A stretch of 64,000 nt of DNA from Shimia sp. CNT1-13L.2. Lineage in GTDB: Bacteria > Pseudomonadota > Alphaproteobacteria > Rhodobacterales > Rhodobacteraceae. The translations under genes were made by a program, and so were the position numbers. The DNA lies in the NCBI RefSeq assembly GCF_024331145.1, contig NZ_JANDJO010000001.1:1-64000 (forward strand), read 5' to 3'. Every line of letters starts with the position of its first letter. Within the stretch, counting starts at the first letter, position 1. Below the pieces are notes generated by a model. It did no database searches, was not told the DNA's origin, and saw only the letters and a list, made by a program, of their open reading frames with translations. Of the stretch, positions 37,091 through 45,320 are shown piece after piece.

Positions 37091-37675
37091 ATGTCCTGGA
37101 CCGACGAGCGCGTAGAGCTTTTGAAAAAAATGTGGGGCGAGGGCCAATCGGCCAGCCAGATCGCCAAAGAGCTGGGCGGCGTCACCCGTAACGCGGTGAT
37201 CGGCAAGGTGCACCGCCTTGGCCTGTCCAACCGTGCGACCTCGACCAAGACCGAAACCAAACCCAAGGCCGAGGCCAAACCGAAACCGGCTCCCAAGCCC
37301 AAGGCCGCCGAAGCGCCCAAGCCCAAAGCCGAGCCCAAGCCGGAACCCAAGACCGAACCCGCCGTTGCTGCACGTCCGGCCACCAGCCCGGCCCGCAAGG
37401 CAATCATCCCCGCCGGCCAGCCGCTGCCGCCGCAACCTTCGGCAAACGAAATCAGCCCCGAGGCGCTTGCCAAGGTGAACGAGGTCGAGAAATCGGCCAA
37501 GAAACTCACTCTGATGGAACTGACCGAGCGCACCTGCAAATGGCCTGTGGGCGATCCGGCCACCGAAGACTTCTGGTTCTGCGGTCTGCCTGTGCAACAG
37601 GGCAAACCCTATTGCGAAGCCCACGTCGGCGTCGCCTTCCAGCCGATGTCCTCGCGCCGCGACCGCAAACGCTGA
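37091..37675 (+). CDS. gcrA: GcrA family cell-cycle regulator
   Basis: This 194-residue protein has the diagnostic N-terminal DNA-binding domain: 'MSWTDERVELLKKMWGEGQSASQIAKELGGVTRNAVIGKVHRLGL'. A long Lys/Pro/Ala/Glu-rich linker (about residues 55-100) and a C-terminal sigma-70-binding region ('CKWPVGDPATEDFWFCGLP...PYCEAHVGVAFQP') follow. GcrA works with CcrM methylation to control cell-cycle genes in alphaproteobacteria. It is monocistronic, with a strong terminator. The linker is low-complexity and likely disordered. Confidence 0.96.
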   Translation: MSWTDERVELLKKMWGEGQSASQIAKELGGVTRNAVIGKVHRLGLSNRATSTKTETKPKAEAKPKPAPKPKAAEAPKPKAEPKPEPKTEPAVAARPATSPARKAIIPAGQPLPPQPSANEISPEALAKVNEVEKSAKKLTLMELTERTCKWPVGDPATEDFWFCGLPVQQGKPYCEAHVGVAFQPMSSRRDRKR

Positions 37676-37698
37676 TCGGTCCGCGCAGAATTACAAAG

Positions 37699-37734
37699 AA
37701 CCCCGCTGCCACATGGCACGCGGGGTTTTCTTTT
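37699..37734 (+). terminator. Terminator of gcrA
   Basis: AACCCCGC pairs with GCGGGGTT, continued by TGCCA/TGGCA with one bulged base, and is followed by TTTTCTTTT. It begins 23 bases after the gcrA stop. Confidence 0.88.
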
Positions 37735-37737
37735 GCC

Positions 37738-38481
37738 TCACGCCTCGAACCGTCCGCGCACCTCGGCCGCGCGCGCGAAAAACGCCTCGCGCACCTCTGC
37801 GGCAAAGGGGTTGGCCGCTTCGATGGCATGCAAGACCGTGGGCGGATCATCCTTCACCATCCCGACCGCCTCGCGCAGAAGGTCGAAACTCGCCGTGGTC
37901 ATCCGCTCCGGCAGCGGTCCCATCTCGACCAGCACCTTGGCAATCAGATGCGTCAGCCCCTGCACCATCGCCGCCTCGCGATCATGTGCCTCGGCGCTCT
38001 CGACAATCACCTCCAGCCCCAGCCACCGCAGGAAGCCCGCAACCTGATGATGCCTGCGCCCCCGCACCGGGCACACCACGATCTTGCGGCCCGCCACGCC
38101 CTCTTTTGCACTCTGCGGCCCGAACAGCGGATGGGTGCCGACAATATCCACCCCCACCGGCAACAGTTCCTGCATCAGGGCCACCGGCTCCATCTTCACC
38201 GATCCCACGTCAATCACCAGCGCCCCCGGCCGCAGCATCGGCCCCAGCAGCCCGAACAGGTGCCGCATCCGCGCCACCGGCACTGCCACCACGATCACCG
38301 CACACTGCGCCACATCGGCCAAACTGCCCATCTCCAGCGCCCGCCCGTCCGGCAGCACCGCCTGCACATGCACCGGATCATGCACCACCACGTCGAAATG
38401 ATCGGCCAGAACAGATGCCGTCAGCCGCCCGAAAGCCCCGAACCCCACAAGGCCAAGGCGTGTCTTTTCCTGAAACCCCAT
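37738..38481 (-). CDS. Prephenate/arogenate dehydrogenase-like protein
   Basis: This 247-residue protein has the N-terminal Rossmann motif GFGAFGR (about residues 13-19) and the prephenate-dehydrogenase hallmark 'VGTHPLFGPQSA' (about 115-126, with the catalytic-type His). A helical dimerisation domain with 'MVQGLTHLIAKVL' follows. It would convert prephenate to hydroxyphenylpyruvate or arogenate to tyrosine. It is somewhat shorter than classical TyrA (about 280 or more residues) and lacks an ACT or chorismate-mutase domain. The start at 38481 gives the standard N terminus. Confidence 0.85.
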   Translation of the reverse strand: MGFQEKTRLGLVGFGAFGRLTASVLADHFDVVVHDPVHVQAVLPDGRALEMGSLADVAQCAVIVVAVPVARMRHLFGLLGPMLRPGALVIDVGSVKMEPVALMQELLPVGVDIVGTHPLFGPQSAKEGVAGRKIVVCPVRGRRHHQVAGFLRWLGLEVIVESAEAHDREAAMVQGLTHLIAKVLVEMGPLPERMTTASFDLLREAVGMVKDDPPTVLHAIEAANPFAAEVREAFFARAAEVRGRFEA

Positions 38482-38534
38482 GACAAGGCTCCTTCTCACT
38501 TGGGCCGCGCGCCAGTGTGAAGATTGTGCCTCTC

Positions 38535-38564
38535 GTTCAACTCACCGCGCCGCGGCGGTTGAAC
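38535..38564. other. Inverted repeat upstream of the tyrA-like gene
   Basis: GTTCAAC (38535) and GTTGAAC (38558) flank a GC-rich core containing the palindrome CGCCGCGGCG. It could be an operator or a cruciform-forming relic. No transposase is nearby. Confidence 0.4.
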
Positions 38565-38666
38565 ATGATTAGACCCCCGCCACTTATGTGGTCAGGGCAT
38601 AATAGACGGTGAAGATGAGGCCAGTCCGTGTCATGCCGCCTCCCTCGCACGTCTCATTGTCTCAAG

Positions 38667-39866
38667 TCAATGGGTTGTCCCCTCGCGCAGGTCGATCCGG
38701 CGCACGTAAAGCGCCGCCAGCAACCCGCCCCCGGCCGAGGCCAGCATGATCCAGAGCAACAGTTCCACACCGTTCTCGGGCGACAACACCGCCCCCGTCA
38801 GCATGGTCAACAGCGCGCCCCCGGCCACCATCAGCGCCCCCGACAGGCCCGATGCACTCCCCGCCAGTTGCGGCCGCACCGACATCGCCCCGGCACTCGC
38901 TGCCGGCAGGGTCAGACCATTGCCAAGCCCCACAAACACCACGCAGCCGAAATAGCTGATCGGCGAGACCACATCCGCCATCACCAGAACGATGCCAACC
39001 AGCAACCCGCCGCAGGCCACGACGCGCCCCGCCAGCATCATCACCGTCAGGCTACGGGTCTTGGCAAGACGCCCCGAAAGGAAATTACCAAAGGCAAACC
39101 CACCGGTGATCGAACCAATCCCGATCCCCACCTGCGCGGGCGTCAGGCCAAACACCTCCCCCGCCACCAGCGCAGCGCCGGTGATGAAGGCATAGAACGC
39201 CCCGACCGAAAAGGCGAGGCACAGGGAATAGCCCCAGAAACGGCGCGACCGGATCAGCTCCGGATAGCTGCGAAACTGCGCCGCAAAGGTCTCTGACGGC
39301 GTGCTATTCGTCTCACCCATATCGACCCAGGCCAGCACCATCATCCCCACCCCAAGAAGGGTGAACACCGCGAAACTGGCCCGCCAGCCAAACCACTGGT
39401 CAAGGAAGCCGCCAAAACTTGGCCCCAGCATCGGCGCAATCGCCATCACCATGCCGATCTGCCCAAGCATCGCCGCCGCCTCCTGCGCCGGCACCATGTC
39501 TCGCACCGCCGCCCGCGACAGCGCGGCGGCAGAAATCACCGAGGCCTGCAACAGCCGAAATCCAAGAAACACCCAGATGTCCTGCGCCAGCCAACAGCCG
39601 ACCGAGGCCAGCGTGAACAACACCAGCCCCCCAAGCAGGATCGGTCGCCGCCCATAGCGGTCAGACAGCGGCCCCATGACAAGCTGCAACACCGCCGTCA
39701 CGCCCAGATACCCGGCCACCGAAAGGTTCATCAGCGCATAATCGACACCGAAATCCGCTGCCATGTTCGCCAGCGACGGCAGGAACATGTTGAGGGTCAG
39801 GATGGACACCGCCGTCAGGATGATCAGCGTCGAAAGACGCGGCGGGGTCCGGGCCGCAGCAATCAT
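38667..39866 (-). CDS. Bcr/CflA-type multidrug efflux MFS transporter
   Basis: This 399-residue inner-membrane protein has twelve predicted helices. Motif A reads 'GPLSDRYGRRPILL' (about residues 66-79). The N terminus 'TLNMFLPSLANMAADFGV' and 'RLLQASVISAAALSRAAVRDM' match the Bcr/CflA drug-resistance subfamily, which exports drugs by proton antiport. It precedes nothing obvious; an AsmA-like gene lies upstream on the same strand after 22 bases, so cotranscription is possible. Confidence 0.92.
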   Translation of the reverse strand: MIAAARTPPRLSTLIILTAVSILTLNMFLPSLANMAADFGVDYALMNLSVAGYLGVTAVLQLVMGPLSDRYGRRPILLGGLVLFTLASVGCWLAQDIWVFLGFRLLQASVISAAALSRAAVRDMVPAQEAAAMLGQIGMVMAIAPMLGPSFGGFLDQWFGWRASFAVFTLLGVGMMVLAWVDMGETNSTPSETFAAQFRSYPELIRSRRFWGYSLCLAFSVGAFYAFITGAALVAGEVFGLTPAQVGIGIGSITGGFAFGNFLSGRLAKTRSLTVMMLAGRVVACGGLLVGIVLVMADVVSPISYFGCVVFVGLGNGLTLPAASAGAMSVRPQLAGSASGLSGALMVAGGALLTMLTGAVLSPENGVELLLWIMLASAGGGLLAALYVRRIDLREGTTH

Positions 39867-39888
39867 GCGGCCCTGCCAAAGTCAGTCA

Positions 39889-41802
39889 TCAGTTCCCGCC
39901 CAGCAAATTCTTGAGCTTGTCGACCGCCTTGTCCTCAAGCTTCTGCTTGAGCGCATCCTCGACCGATTGCTCTTCGCCTGACTGCACCCCAAGCTTTTCT
40001 TCCAGCTTCTGTTTCACCTCCGACTTGGCCTTGTCCGTCACCTTGTCGATCTCGAGGTCGACATCCCGTCCCAGCGCCTTGTCGAGACGCGGAATGAACT
40101 GCGGGTTGTCCCAGCTGCCCTTGATCTCCACCGGCACCGCCAGCCCGTCGTCGGTCTCGCTGCGCAGCTGGGGTGTGAACAAATAGTCGATATTGCGCAG
40201 CCCGATGCCCACGGTGCCTGCGCCCTTTGCAATCACGCTGGGCAGCGACAACAACAGGTCGTCATTGCTCAGGATGCCTTTCTTGATCACGAAAGACCCG
40301 CTCAGGGCGTCAAACACCGTGGTGCCGCCCCCCGGTTGGCCGCGCAGCAGGCGGTCCAGATCAATGCCGGAAATCTTGCCCTGCCCAACGTCCACAGATC
40401 CGCTGCCATCAAGCGAGTTCATAAGCGCATGCATCGACTTACCTGACGCCAGAACCGAAATATCGGCCTTGCCCTTGCCCGACAGCCGCGTCACCCCCGC
40501 CGTTTCCGACAGCAGCTTCTGCAATTCGAGACCGGCAATCGACACATCCGCCCGCGCCGAGAAACCCTTGCGGTTGTTGGCAACCACCTTGCCCGACGCC
40601 ACACCGTCATAGATATGCGCCTCGCGCAGGGTCACCACCGCCCGCGAATTCTTGATCGCCACAATAGCCCGCGTCTTGCCAAGCTTGGCACTGCCCAGAT
40701 CAATACTCTCTGCCGAAAGCCCGATCTCGCCGTCGATCAGCCCCAGCGCGCTCGCATCAATCGGGTCTTTCGACCATCTCGCCGCGCTTGGGGCGCTCTC
40801 GCCCCCGCTGCCCATCAGCGGCACAAGGTTAAGGCCTCCCGCCGAAAACTGCGCATTCACCACGGGGCGCGGCCCGCTGGTAAAGACATCTGCCTGCGCC
40901 GTCAGGCTGTTGCCAAAGGCCGTGATGCTGCCGTTGCGCAACGAGAACTGCCCCTCCTTGGTCAGGGTAATCTCGCCCTTGACCGCAGCCGGCCCCGCCA
41001 CGCCCGAAGGCGCACGGCCCAGCGCCGTCATGAGCGCATCCGGATCGGGCACATTGGCGTCCAGCATCCCCGCCACCTGCGGATCAAGAGCTGCACGCCC
41101 ATCGAAATCAACACTTGCCCCGGCGGCGCGCACCTTGGCCTGAACATTTGTGACTGCGCCGCCAAGCAATCCCTCAAGGTCACTTACCACCGCATTCAGG
41201 CTCACTTCGTCGCCTGCGGGGCGCAGGGTCAGGTCCACCTCGGCCGGTTTGCCCTTGCCGAGCCAGCGCAGCGCCGCATCCACGTCGGAAATCTCGAAAC
41301 TCTCGCCGCCATGATCCACATACCGCAGTTTCGCATCACGGATGTTCAGGCTCTCCAGAACAAGCCCGCCAAGGCCGCTCTCTCCACTGGCCGAGGTTTC
41401 GGTTGCGGCATCGCTTTCAGGAAACAGCTCCCAGTTGGCCCGCCCGTCCTTGGCCACTTCCAAAAGGACTTCGGGCCGTACCGCTTCGATCTTGGTGATC
41501 CGGATATCACCGCCAATCAGGCTCATCGCGTCCACACCGATCGCGGCGCTTTCGGCCCTGAACATCGGCCCGGCATCCGACCAGTCCGCGTTGCCAAGGG
41601 TCACCGCCCCCGTGCTCACACCCAGCACCGGATACCAGCTCAACCCGACCTTGCCATCAAAGCTCAACTCGCGCCCGGTCTGCGCCTTGACCTGATCTGC
41701 CGCGATCTTGGCAATCTTTTCACCCGGCAGCAGCACCACAAGCGCAACCAGCCCCAGAACGACCACAACAACAACCATCAGCAGAATTCGGATCAAACGC
41801 AT
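39889..41802 (-). CDS. AsmA family protein
   Basis: This 637-residue protein begins with a single transmembrane anchor (LIRILLMVVVVVVLGLVALVVLLPG) and continues 'VKAQTGRELSFDGKVGLSWYPVLGVSTGAVTLGNADWS', the AsmA N-terminal pattern. The C-terminal AsmA_2 part has 'FDALSGSFVIKKGIL...LLLSLPSVIAKGAGTVGIGLRNIDYLFTPQLR'. The last 50 residues are charged and coiled-coil-like. AsmA-like proteins bridge the periplasm and influence phospholipid transport to the outer membrane. The start at 41802 follows GAGGTG. Confidence 0.9.
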   Translation of the reverse strand: MRLIRILLMVVVVVVLGLVALVVLLPGEKIAKIAADQVKAQTGRELSFDGKVGLSWYPVLGVSTGAVTLGNADWSDAGPMFRAESAAIGVDAMSLIGGDIRITKIEAVRPEVLLEVAKDGRANWELFPESDAATETSASGESGLGGLVLESLNIRDAKLRYVDHGGESFEISDVDAALRWLGKGKPAEVDLTLRPAGDEVSLNAVVSDLEGLLGGAVTNVQAKVRAAGASVDFDGRAALDPQVAGMLDANVPDPDALMTALGRAPSGVAGPAAVKGEITLTKEGQFSLRNGSITAFGNSLTAQADVFTSGPRPVVNAQFSAGGLNLVPLMGSGGESAPSAARWSKDPIDASALGLIDGEIGLSAESIDLGSAKLGKTRAIVAIKNSRAVVTLREAHIYDGVASGKVVANNRKGFSARADVSIAGLELQKLLSETAGVTRLSGKGKADISVLASGKSMHALMNSLDGSGSVDVGQGKISGIDLDRLLRGQPGGGTTVFDALSGSFVIKKGILSNDDLLLSLPSVIAKGAGTVGIGLRNIDYLFTPQLRSETDDGLAVPVEIKGSWDNPQFIPRLDKALGRDVDLEIDKVTDKAKSEVKQKLEEKLGVQSGEEQSVEDALKQKLEDKAVDKLKNLLGGN

Positions 41803-41913
41803 GACACACCTCAAGAAAACTTTGTTCAAAGCCTACGCCGCCACCCAATTTGCCGCAACACTCGGAACGTGTCATCTTGGGGCCATGTCTTCAAAACGTC
41901 TTGATCGCCGCCG

Positions 41914-41932
41914 CCCGCCCTTCGGGTTTTTT
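41914..41932 (+). terminator. Possible small terminator in the asmA-speA interval
   Basis: CCCG pairs with CGGG around CCCTT and is followed by TTTTTT. It points toward speA and lies about 170 bases before its start. The stem is short, so the call is weak. Confidence 0.35.
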
Positions 41933-41941
41933 CCCCAAAGC

Positions 41942-41974
41942 CCACCGCCGTGATACCGTCGCAATACCGACGCA
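41942..41974 (+). promoter_or_regulatory. Phased 11-bp direct repeats, site C
   Basis: Units start at 41942 (CCACCGCCGTG), 41953 (ATACCGTCGCA) and 41964 (ATACCGACGCA), 11 bp apart. It lies 125-157 bp upstream of speA and 140 bp from asmA. The unit order matches site B: a CACCGCCG-type unit, then ATACCGTC, then ATACCGACG. Confidence 0.7.
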
Positions 41975-42098
41975 AAACATACGCGGCTTTTCGGAACCAA
42001 AAAATGTGTCCAGGCCCAAATAATGCTTGGACGAATCACGCAACGGCCCTAAAGGGCGGCTCTCAAACTTCCGGCTCCAATCTCGCGGGGACACCTGA

Positions 42099-43988
42099 TT
42101 GAAACAAGCTCACGGCGCACCGTATCTCGACTATGGTATTGATAAATGGGGCAAAGGCCTCATCACCGTTACGCCGGAGGGCGACATAGGTCTCCTCAAC
42201 CCGCTGCAACCCGAGAACCCGCCGGTTCCCCTGCCAGCGATCCTGTCCGATCTCGACGAACGCGGCGTGCACGTCCCGATGATCCTGCGCGTCAGCTCGT
42301 TCCTCGAAAACGAGATCCGCAACATCAACCTAAGCTTCCGCGACGCGATCCAGCGCACCGGCTACAAGGGTTGTTACCGCGGCGTTTTCCCGATCAAGGT
42401 GAACCAGCAGGCACAGGTCATCGACCGGATTGTCGAGTTCGGACAAGAGTTTAGCTATGGTCTCGAGGCCGGATCGAAACCGGAACTTGTCATCGCGCTG
42501 GCGCATCGCCTGGCCAAGGACGCGCTGATCGTCTGCAACGGCATCAAGGATGCCGAGTTCATCCGCCTCGCCATCCTGTCCCGCCGCATCGGCTTCAACA
42601 CCGTGATCGTGCTGGAAAGCCCGAAAGAGGCCGACACCGTCATCGAGGTATTCAAGGAACTCGGCGTCGAACCGATGCTAGGCGTGCGCGTCAAGCTGAC
42701 CAACCAGATCAGCGGCAAATGGGAAGAAAGCTCGGGCGACCGTTCGGCTTTCGGCATGAACACCGATCAACTGGTCTCGGTGGTCGACAAGCTGCGCGAT
42801 GCGGGCCTGCTACATTGCCTCAAGCTGCAACACTCCCACCTCGGCAGCCAGGTGCCCGACGTGAACGACATCCGTCGCGCTGTCGGCGAAGCCTGCCGCT
42901 ACTACACCGAACTCACCAACGAAGGCGTCCCCCTCACCCACCTCGATCTCGGCGGCGGCATGGGCGTCGACTACACCGGCGAAAAGAAGGCTGCAGAAAA
43001 CTCGATCAACTATTCGGTCGCCGAGTATTGCGCCAACGTCGTGGAAACCGTTCTCTACGCGATGGACGAAGCCGGCGTTGACCACCCGACCCTTGTTACC
43101 GAAAGCGGCCGCGCCGTGTCGGCGACCTCGTCAATCCTGATCTTCAACGTTCTGGAAACCACCCTCTACGACGCCCCCGCCGCACCGCAGATCGAAGAAG
43201 ACGACCACCACCTGCTAGTCGATCTGGCCGCCGTCAACGGCTACCTTTCTGCCGAACGCCTCCAGGAATGCTGGAACGACGCCAGCTTCTATCGCAACGA
43301 ACTGCGCGCCCTGTTCCGTCGCGGCTATATCGACCTGCGCCAGATGGCCCGCGCCGAACGTGTCTACCTGCACCTGATGGCCCGCATCAAAACCCTTGTG
43401 GCCGACATCGAAGACGCCTCGGACATCGACGAACAGCTCGAGAAAGTGGCCGACATCTACCACTGCAATTTCTCGCTCTTCCAGTCGCTGCCGGATTCAT
43501 GGGCCATCGACCAGCTGCACCCGATCGTGCCGCTGCAAATGCTGAACGAACCCACCGACCGGCGCGCGGTGCTCTCTGACATCACCTGTGACAGCGACGG
43601 CAAGGTGGATCGCTTCATCCTTGCCGATGGCGTCTCGCCCTCGCTGCCGGTGCATTCCCTGCCCGAGGACAACCCCTATTACCTCGGCGTCTTCTTCATC
43701 GGCGCCTATCAGGAAACCCTCGGCGATCTGCACAACCTGTTCGGCGACACCAACGCCGTCACCATCGACCTGCGGGCCGACGGCGGCTTTGACCTGCTGC
43801 ACGAACAGGAAGGCGACACCATCTCGCAGGTGCTGTCTTATGTGGAATACGATCCCAACGACTGCGTCGCCGCCTTCCGCAAACTGGTCGACGGCGCGAT
43901 TTCGGCCGGTATGCTGAAATCCTCGGAACGCAAACAGATCATGGCCGCTTACCGCGATAGCATTAACGGCTATACTTACTACGAATAA
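42099..43988 (+). CDS. speA: Biosynthetic arginine decarboxylase
   Basis: This 629-residue PLP enzyme of alanine-racemase fold converts arginine to agmatine. 'GVFPIKVNQQAQVIDRI' (Lys binding PLP, about residues 96-112), 'GLEAGSKPELVIAL', 'LKLQHSHLGSQ' and 'VTESGRAVSATSSI' are family hallmarks. The start is a TTG directly after an in-frame TGA, so no upstream start is possible; the first in-frame ATG inside would remove conserved sequence. It is the first gene of the polyamine cluster: agmatine passes to agmatinase at 46487. Confidence 0.96.
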   Translation: MKQAHGAPYLDYGIDKWGKGLITVTPEGDIGLLNPLQPENPPVPLPAILSDLDERGVHVPMILRVSSFLENEIRNINLSFRDAIQRTGYKGCYRGVFPIKVNQQAQVIDRIVEFGQEFSYGLEAGSKPELVIALAHRLAKDALIVCNGIKDAEFIRLAILSRRIGFNTVIVLESPKEADTVIEVFKELGVEPMLGVRVKLTNQISGKWEESSGDRSAFGMNTDQLVSVVDKLRDAGLLHCLKLQHSHLGSQVPDVNDIRRAVGEACRYYTELTNEGVPLTHLDLGGGMGVDYTGEKKAAENSINYSVAEYCANVVETVLYAMDEAGVDHPTLVTESGRAVSATSSILIFNVLETTLYDAPAAPQIEEDDHHLLVDLAAVNGYLSAERLQECWNDASFYRNELRALFRRGYIDLRQMARAERVYLHLMARIKTLVADIEDASDIDEQLEKVADIYHCNFSLFQSLPDSWAIDQLHPIVPLQMLNEPTDRRAVLSDITCDSDGKVDRFILADGVSPSLPVHSLPEDNPYYLGVFFIGAYQETLGDLHNLFGDTNAVTIDLRADGGFDLLHEQEGDTISQVLSYVEYDPNDCVAAFRKLVDGAISAGMLKSSERKQIMAAYRDSINGYTYYE

Positions 43989-44012
43989 CCCTCAGCCTCA
44001 GGAGATTAGCGC

Positions 44013-45224
44013 ATGGGTAAGACTCTGGTTGTCGGCGCAGGTGGCGTGTCCCACGCAGCCGTGCACAAGATGGCGATGAACTCGGATATCTTTACCGAGA
44101 TCACCTTGGCGAGCCGCACGAAATCGAAATGTGACGCCATCGCCGCAAGCGTCAAGGAACGCACCGGCGTCGAGATCAAGACCGCCGCGCTGGACGCCTA
44201 CAAGGTGGCCGATACCGTCGCGCTGATCAAGGAAACCGGTGCCGAGATCCTCGTCAACCTGGCCCTGCCCTACCAGGATCTGGTGCTGATGGATGCCTGC
44301 CTCGAGGCGGGCTGCCACTATCTCGACACCGCGAACTATGAACCCGAAGACGTGGCCAAGTTCGAATACCACTGGCAATGGGCCTATCAGGACAAATTCA
44401 AAGAGGCCGGCCTGACCGCCATCCTCGGTTCCGGCTTCGATCCGGGCGTGACCAGCGTTTTCGCGACCTGGCTGAAAAAGCACAAGCTCGACACCATCCG
44501 CCAGATCGACGTTCTGGACGCCAATGGCGGCTCGAACGATCAGGAATTCGCCACCAACTTCAACCCCGAGATCAACCTGCGCGAAGTTCTTGCCGAGGTG
44601 CGTCACTGGGAAGGCGGCGAGTGGAAAACCAGCCCCGCCATGACCACCAAGGTCGAGTTCGACTTTCCCGCCATCGGGCCCAAGAATATGTACCTGATGT
44701 ATCACGAGGAACTGGAATCGCTCTCGACCCACTTCCCCGAGATCGAACGCGCCCGGTTCTGGATGACCTTCGGTGACGCCTACATCATGCACGCCAAGGT
44801 GCTCGAAAACGTTGGCATGACCCGCATCGATCCGGTGATGCACGACGGTCAGGAAATCATCCCGATCCAGTTCCTGAAAACCCTGCTGCCCGATCCCGGC
44901 GACCTTGGCGCGGAAACCAAGGGCAAGGCCTGCATCGGCGACATCGCCACCGGCCAGGCCAAGGACGGCTCGGGTGAAAAGACCTATTACATCTACAACA
45001 TCTGCGACCACGAGGAATGCTATGCCGAGGTCGGCTCGCAGGCCGTGTCCTACACCACCGGCGTGCCCGCGATGATCGGTGCGGCGCAGGTGCTGAAGGG
45101 CAACTGGGTCGAGCCCGGTGTCTGGAACATGGAACAGCTTGATCCCGACAACTTCATGGACATGCTGAACGACCACGGCCTGCCCTGGCAGGTCCACGAA
45201 CTCGACGGTCCGGTCGACTTCTAA
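44013..45224 (+). CDS. Carboxynorspermidine/carboxyspermidine dehydrogenase (saccharopine dehydrogenase-like)
   Basis: This 403-residue protein has the saccharopine-dehydrogenase-like Rossmann start 'KTLVVGAGGVSHAAVHKMAMN' and the C-terminal 'YYIYNICDHEECYAEVGSQAVSYTTGVPAMIGAAQVLKG'. The family condenses aspartate semialdehyde with putrescine (or diaminopropane) and reduces the product with NADPH. With agmatinase next door supplying putrescine, carboxyspermidine is the likely product. AGGAG precedes the ATG at 44013, 24 bases after speA, so the genes are cotranscribed. Confidence 0.94.
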   Translation: MGKTLVVGAGGVSHAAVHKMAMNSDIFTEITLASRTKSKCDAIAASVKERTGVEIKTAALDAYKVADTVALIKETGAEILVNLALPYQDLVLMDACLEAGCHYLDTANYEPEDVAKFEYHWQWAYQDKFKEAGLTAILGSGFDPGVTSVFATWLKKHKLDTIRQIDVLDANGGSNDQEFATNFNPEINLREVLAEVRHWEGGEWKTSPAMTTKVEFDFPAIGPKNMYLMYHEELESLSTHFPEIERARFWMTFGDAYIMHAKVLENVGMTRIDPVMHDGQEIIPIQFLKTLLPDPGDLGAETKGKACIGDIATGQAKDGSGEKTYYIYNICDHEECYAEVGSQAVSYTTGVPAMIGAAQVLKGNWVEPGVWNMEQLDPDNFMDMLNDHGLPWQVHELDGPVDF

Positions 45225-45229
45225 ACGCC

Positions 45230-45299
45230 CAAGCCGCTTGCAAGCGGCTTGACGCGATTTCGAAATCGCGTGGAAAGGCTTTTGCAAAAGCCTTTCCAC
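45230..45299. repeat. Three abutting perfect palindromes between the dehydrogenase and nspC genes
   Basis: Palindrome 1 is 22 bp (45230-45251, centred TTGCAA), palindrome 2 is 20 bp (45252-45271, centred TTCGAA) and palindrome 3 is 30 bp (45270-45299, centred TTGCAA). Together they fill 70 of the 96 intergenic bases with no mismatch. As RNA they would make three consecutive hairpins. There is no T-tract. Confidence 0.92.
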
Positions 45300-45320
45300 C
45301 AACCCCCAGAGGCCTTTCCC

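Noticed and set aside
38535-38564. Inverted repeat considered as an insertion-sequence end
   Set aside because: No partner copy, target duplication or transposase was found nearby.
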